From Chitinophaga pinensis (GTDB taxonomy: Bacteria > Bacteroidota > Bacteroidia > Chitinophagales > Chitinophagaceae): DNA of 64,000 nt. A model generated the notes under the pieces. The model saw only the letters and a program-made list of their open reading frames with translations, was not told the origin of the DNA and did not search any database. Position numbers and translations under genes: made by a program. The stretch lies in NCBI RefSeq assembly GCF_007896845.1, contig NZ_VOHS01000006.1:1-64000 (forward strand). The letters are read 5' to 3'. Positions 62,079 through 64,000 of the stretch are shown piece by piece. Each line of letters starts with the position of its first letter. Positions within the stretch are counted from its first letter, which is position 1.

Positions 62079-64000
62079 ATGGGTAAGTTATTCGTAAGCA
62101 TATATGATTTCTTTAACCGGCAGAAGGCCTGGCTGTGGATCTGTACTATCGTCAGTTTCGCGCTGGCTGGTTTCTTTGCCTCCCGCATAGAGCTGGAAGA
62201 AGATATAACCCGTATCCTGCCCAAAGATAAAGCCCTTGATAAACTGCAACAGGTCTTTAACGACTCCCGTTTTGCAGATAAACTCGTGGTCATCATCTCT
62301 CAGAAAGATACCACGCAGGCGCCGCAACCGGATAGCCTGACAGCATTTGCACAGACGCTTACAGATACAGTAAGTGTAAAATATGCCGATCAGATCAAAT
62401 ACTTTCAGTCAAGAGTAGAGGATAATACTGTGCTTGATCTGATGCAGGTCATACAGCAACACCTGCCTGTATTTCTGGAAGAAAAAGACTACAGGCAGAT
62501 TGATTCCCTCATAATGCCTGAGCGCCTGCAGCAGACGCTGGAAAATAATTACCATACACTTATTTCCCCCGCAGGACTCGTCGTAAAAAAAGTCATCGCA
62601 GCTGACCCGGTAGGCATGTCATGGCTGGGTATTAAAAAGTTGCAACATCTGCAATATGATGAGCAGTTTGAATTGTATGATGGCTTTGTCATGAGCAAAG
62701 ACCAGCGACACTTATTGCTGTTCATTACACCTGCCAATCCACCCAGCGCAACAGCGAAGAATATGGTTCTGCTGAATGGCTTACAACAGGAAATAAATGC
62801 CCTGCAACAATATTCAGCTAATACAACCGCATTCTATTTCGGTGCTGCAGCAGTGTCCGCGGGTAATGCCACCCAGATCAAACAGGATTCCTTCCTGACA
62901 CTGGGTATTACTATCACCTTGCTCGTAGTACTGATTGCTTTCTTCTTCCGCAGAAAACGTGCACCGGTTGTTATCATGCTACCTGTCGCATTTGGAGGCC
63001 TGTTCTCCATAGCCATCATTGCCCTGACACAACATAGTATTTCCGGTATTGCATTGGGGGTAGGAGCTGCCGTATTGGGTATTGCTGTAAATTATTCCCT
63101 GCACATCTTCAATCATCATCGCCATTCTCCTGATATCCGTGAAGTGATCCGCGATCTGGCGGAGCCGATGACTATCGGTAGTTTCACGACTGTAGGCGGA
63201 TTTCTTTGTCTGCAGTTTGTACATTCCCCTATGCTGCGGGATGTCGGCTTATTTGCCGCATACAGTCTGATAGGCGCGGCACTCTTTTCTCTGATATTCC
63301 TGCCCCACTGGATTGTATTGGGCCGTCAGTCTGTACAGCACGATGCACATGCACATACCTGGCTGGATAAGCTGGCTGCCTACAGACCTGAAAAGAATAA
63401 AGCCCTCGTGATCGTTATTCTGATACTTACAGTGTTTTTCTTCTTTACCTCCGGTAAGGTGGGATTTGAAAGTGATATGATGCGCATGAATTTCATGCGA
63501 CCCGAACTGAAAGCAGCTGAAACAAAATTCAATCAGATCAATGCCTATACTGCACAATCTGTTTATCTGGTGACAGATGGCAGAAACCTTGAAGATGCAC
63601 TACAGAATAGTGAGAAATTACAGGGACTGATACACCAGTTACAGCAACAGGGCGTGATCAAAAAATATGCAGGCGTTAATACGCTGCTCTTCTCAAAACA
63701 GGAACAACAACAGAGGATACAACGCTGGAATAGCTACTGGACACCTGAAAAGAAGCAACTGCTGATTAATTACCTGCAACAACACGGACCGGCAGTGGGT
63801 TACAAGCTGGCTGCTTTCGGGCCTTTTGAGCAATGGTTACAACAGGATTTTACAGTGATCCCGGAAGCGGATCTGCAATCGTTACGTGCAGGTAATCTGG
63901 GTGATTTTATTACGGAAAAGAAAGGCAGTGTTTCACTGGTAACATTGCTGAAAATAGATCCGGCACAGAAAGACGCAGTGTATAAAGCTTTCGGAGAACT
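62079..64000 (+). CDS. MMPL/RND-family exporter, cut by right edge
   Basis: The open frame starts at ATG 62079 and runs off the window end without a stop, giving at least 640 residues. It has an N-terminal membrane helix (about 18-38) ending in an LEEDITRILPKD motif, a periplasmic domain, then a cluster of helices (about 265-425: FLTLGITITLLVVLIAFFF, VVIMLPVAFGGLFSIAIIAL, HSISGIALGVGAAVLGIAVNYSLHIFNHH, RDLAEPMTIGSFTTVGGFLCL). This is the MMPL RND pattern; a second half should follow. The likely job is moving the pigment or its lipid precursor out of the inner membrane. It is missing from simple stop-to-stop lists because of the truncation. Confidence 0.9.
   Translation, partial: MGKLFVSIYDFFNRQKAWLWICTIVSFALAGFFASRIELEEDITRILPKDKALDKLQQVFNDSRFADKLVVIISQKDTTQAPQPDSLTAFAQTLTDTVSVKYADQIKYFQSRVEDNTVLDLMQVIQQHLPVFLEEKDYRQIDSLIMPERLQQTLENNYHTLISPAGLVVKKVIAADPVGMSWLGIKKLQHLQYDEQFELYDGFVMSKDQRHLLLFITPANPPSATAKNMVLLNGLQQEINALQQYSANTTAFYFGAAAVSAGNATQIKQDSFLTLGITITLLVVLIAFFFRRKRAPVVIMLPVAFGGLFSIAIIALTQHSISGIALGVGAAVLGIAVNYSLHIFNHHRHSPDIREVIRDLAEPMTIGSFTTVGGFLCLQFVHSPMLRDVGLFAAYSLIGAALFSLIFLPHWIVLGRQSVQHDAHAHTWLDKLAAYRPEKNKALVIVILILTVFFFFTSGKVGFESDMMRMNFMRPELKAAETKFNQINAYTAQSVYLVTDGRNLEDALQNSEKLQGLIHQLQQQGVIKKYAGVNTLLFSKQEQQQRIQRWNSYWTPEKKQLLINYLQQHGPAVGYKLAAFGPFEQWLQQDFTVIPEADLQSLRAGNLGDFITEKKGSVSLVTLLKIDPAQKDAVYKAFGE

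Noticed and set aside
1..64000. tRNA or rRNA genes, CRISPR arrays, transposase genes
   Set aside because: None recognised by eye: no cloverleaf-like runs, no regularly spaced repeats and no transposase or integrase motifs.

Overview
The window looks like chromosomal DNA of a Bacteroidota, most probably the Chitinophagaceae (Chitinophaga-like). The reasons are promoter-like boxes of the TAnnTTTG type, a DUF4270/kelch/DUF4907 lipoprotein block, LytS/LytTR signalling, BlaI/BlaR1-type regulation, DUF4369-type TlpA paralogues, plant-polysaccharide hydrolases and a large flexirubin-type aryl-polyene cluster. Assignments rest on reading motifs by eye; no database search was run.

Bases 1-7.8 kb hold carbohydrate genes: a frameshifted GH78 rhamnosidase pseudogene, a pectinesterase, a six-hairpin glycosidase, a small unknown protein on the minus strand and a GH3 beta-glucosidase.

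Bases 7.8-22.7 kb are a compound amino-acid biosynthesis region. A His-codon leader peptide and attenuator precede hisG-hisD-hisC-hisB. A Trp-codon leader peptide and attenuator then precede trpE-G-D-C-F-B-A. The remaining histidine genes hisH, a GNAT-hisA fusion, hisF and hisIE follow trpA with almost no gap. The trp operon therefore sits inside the his operon, and the second half of histidine synthesis is probably gated by the tryptophan attenuator.

Bases 22.7-29.8 kb hold two TlpA-like thioredoxins, a BlaI repressor with two matching operators over its own promoter, a BlaR1-like peptidase with an unusual C-terminus, a lipoprotein of the formylglycine-generating-enzyme family and a GH1 beta-glucosidase. 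Bases 29.9-36.2 kb hold an outer-membrane barrel protein, DUF4270, kelch and DUF4907 lipoproteins, and a LytS/LytTR two-component pair. Bases 36.3-45.0 kb hold a cysteine desulfurase, an intergenic region with a perfect 33-bp inverted repeat, glmM, an LTA-synthase-like membrane enzyme, a methyltransferase, a PAP2 phosphatase, a ZIP transporter and a CorC-type protein.

From 45.1 kb to the right edge runs one densely packed plus-strand cluster: tyrosine ammonia-lyase, ketoreductase, five ketosynthase-type proteins (three with a full Cys-His-His triad, one without any of it, one half-length), two acyl carrier proteins, two hotdog dehydratases, a thioesterase, an O-methyltransferase, a halogenase-like flavoenzyme, an acyltransferase, a deacetylase, LolA-like and lipoprotein partners, a glycosyltransferase and an MMPL exporter cut by the window edge. 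Together these make and export an aryl-polyene pigment started from tyrosine-derived coumarate. The dialkylresorcinol genes (darA/darB) and an acyl-ligase expected for a complete flexirubin pathway are not in the window and probably lie to the right.
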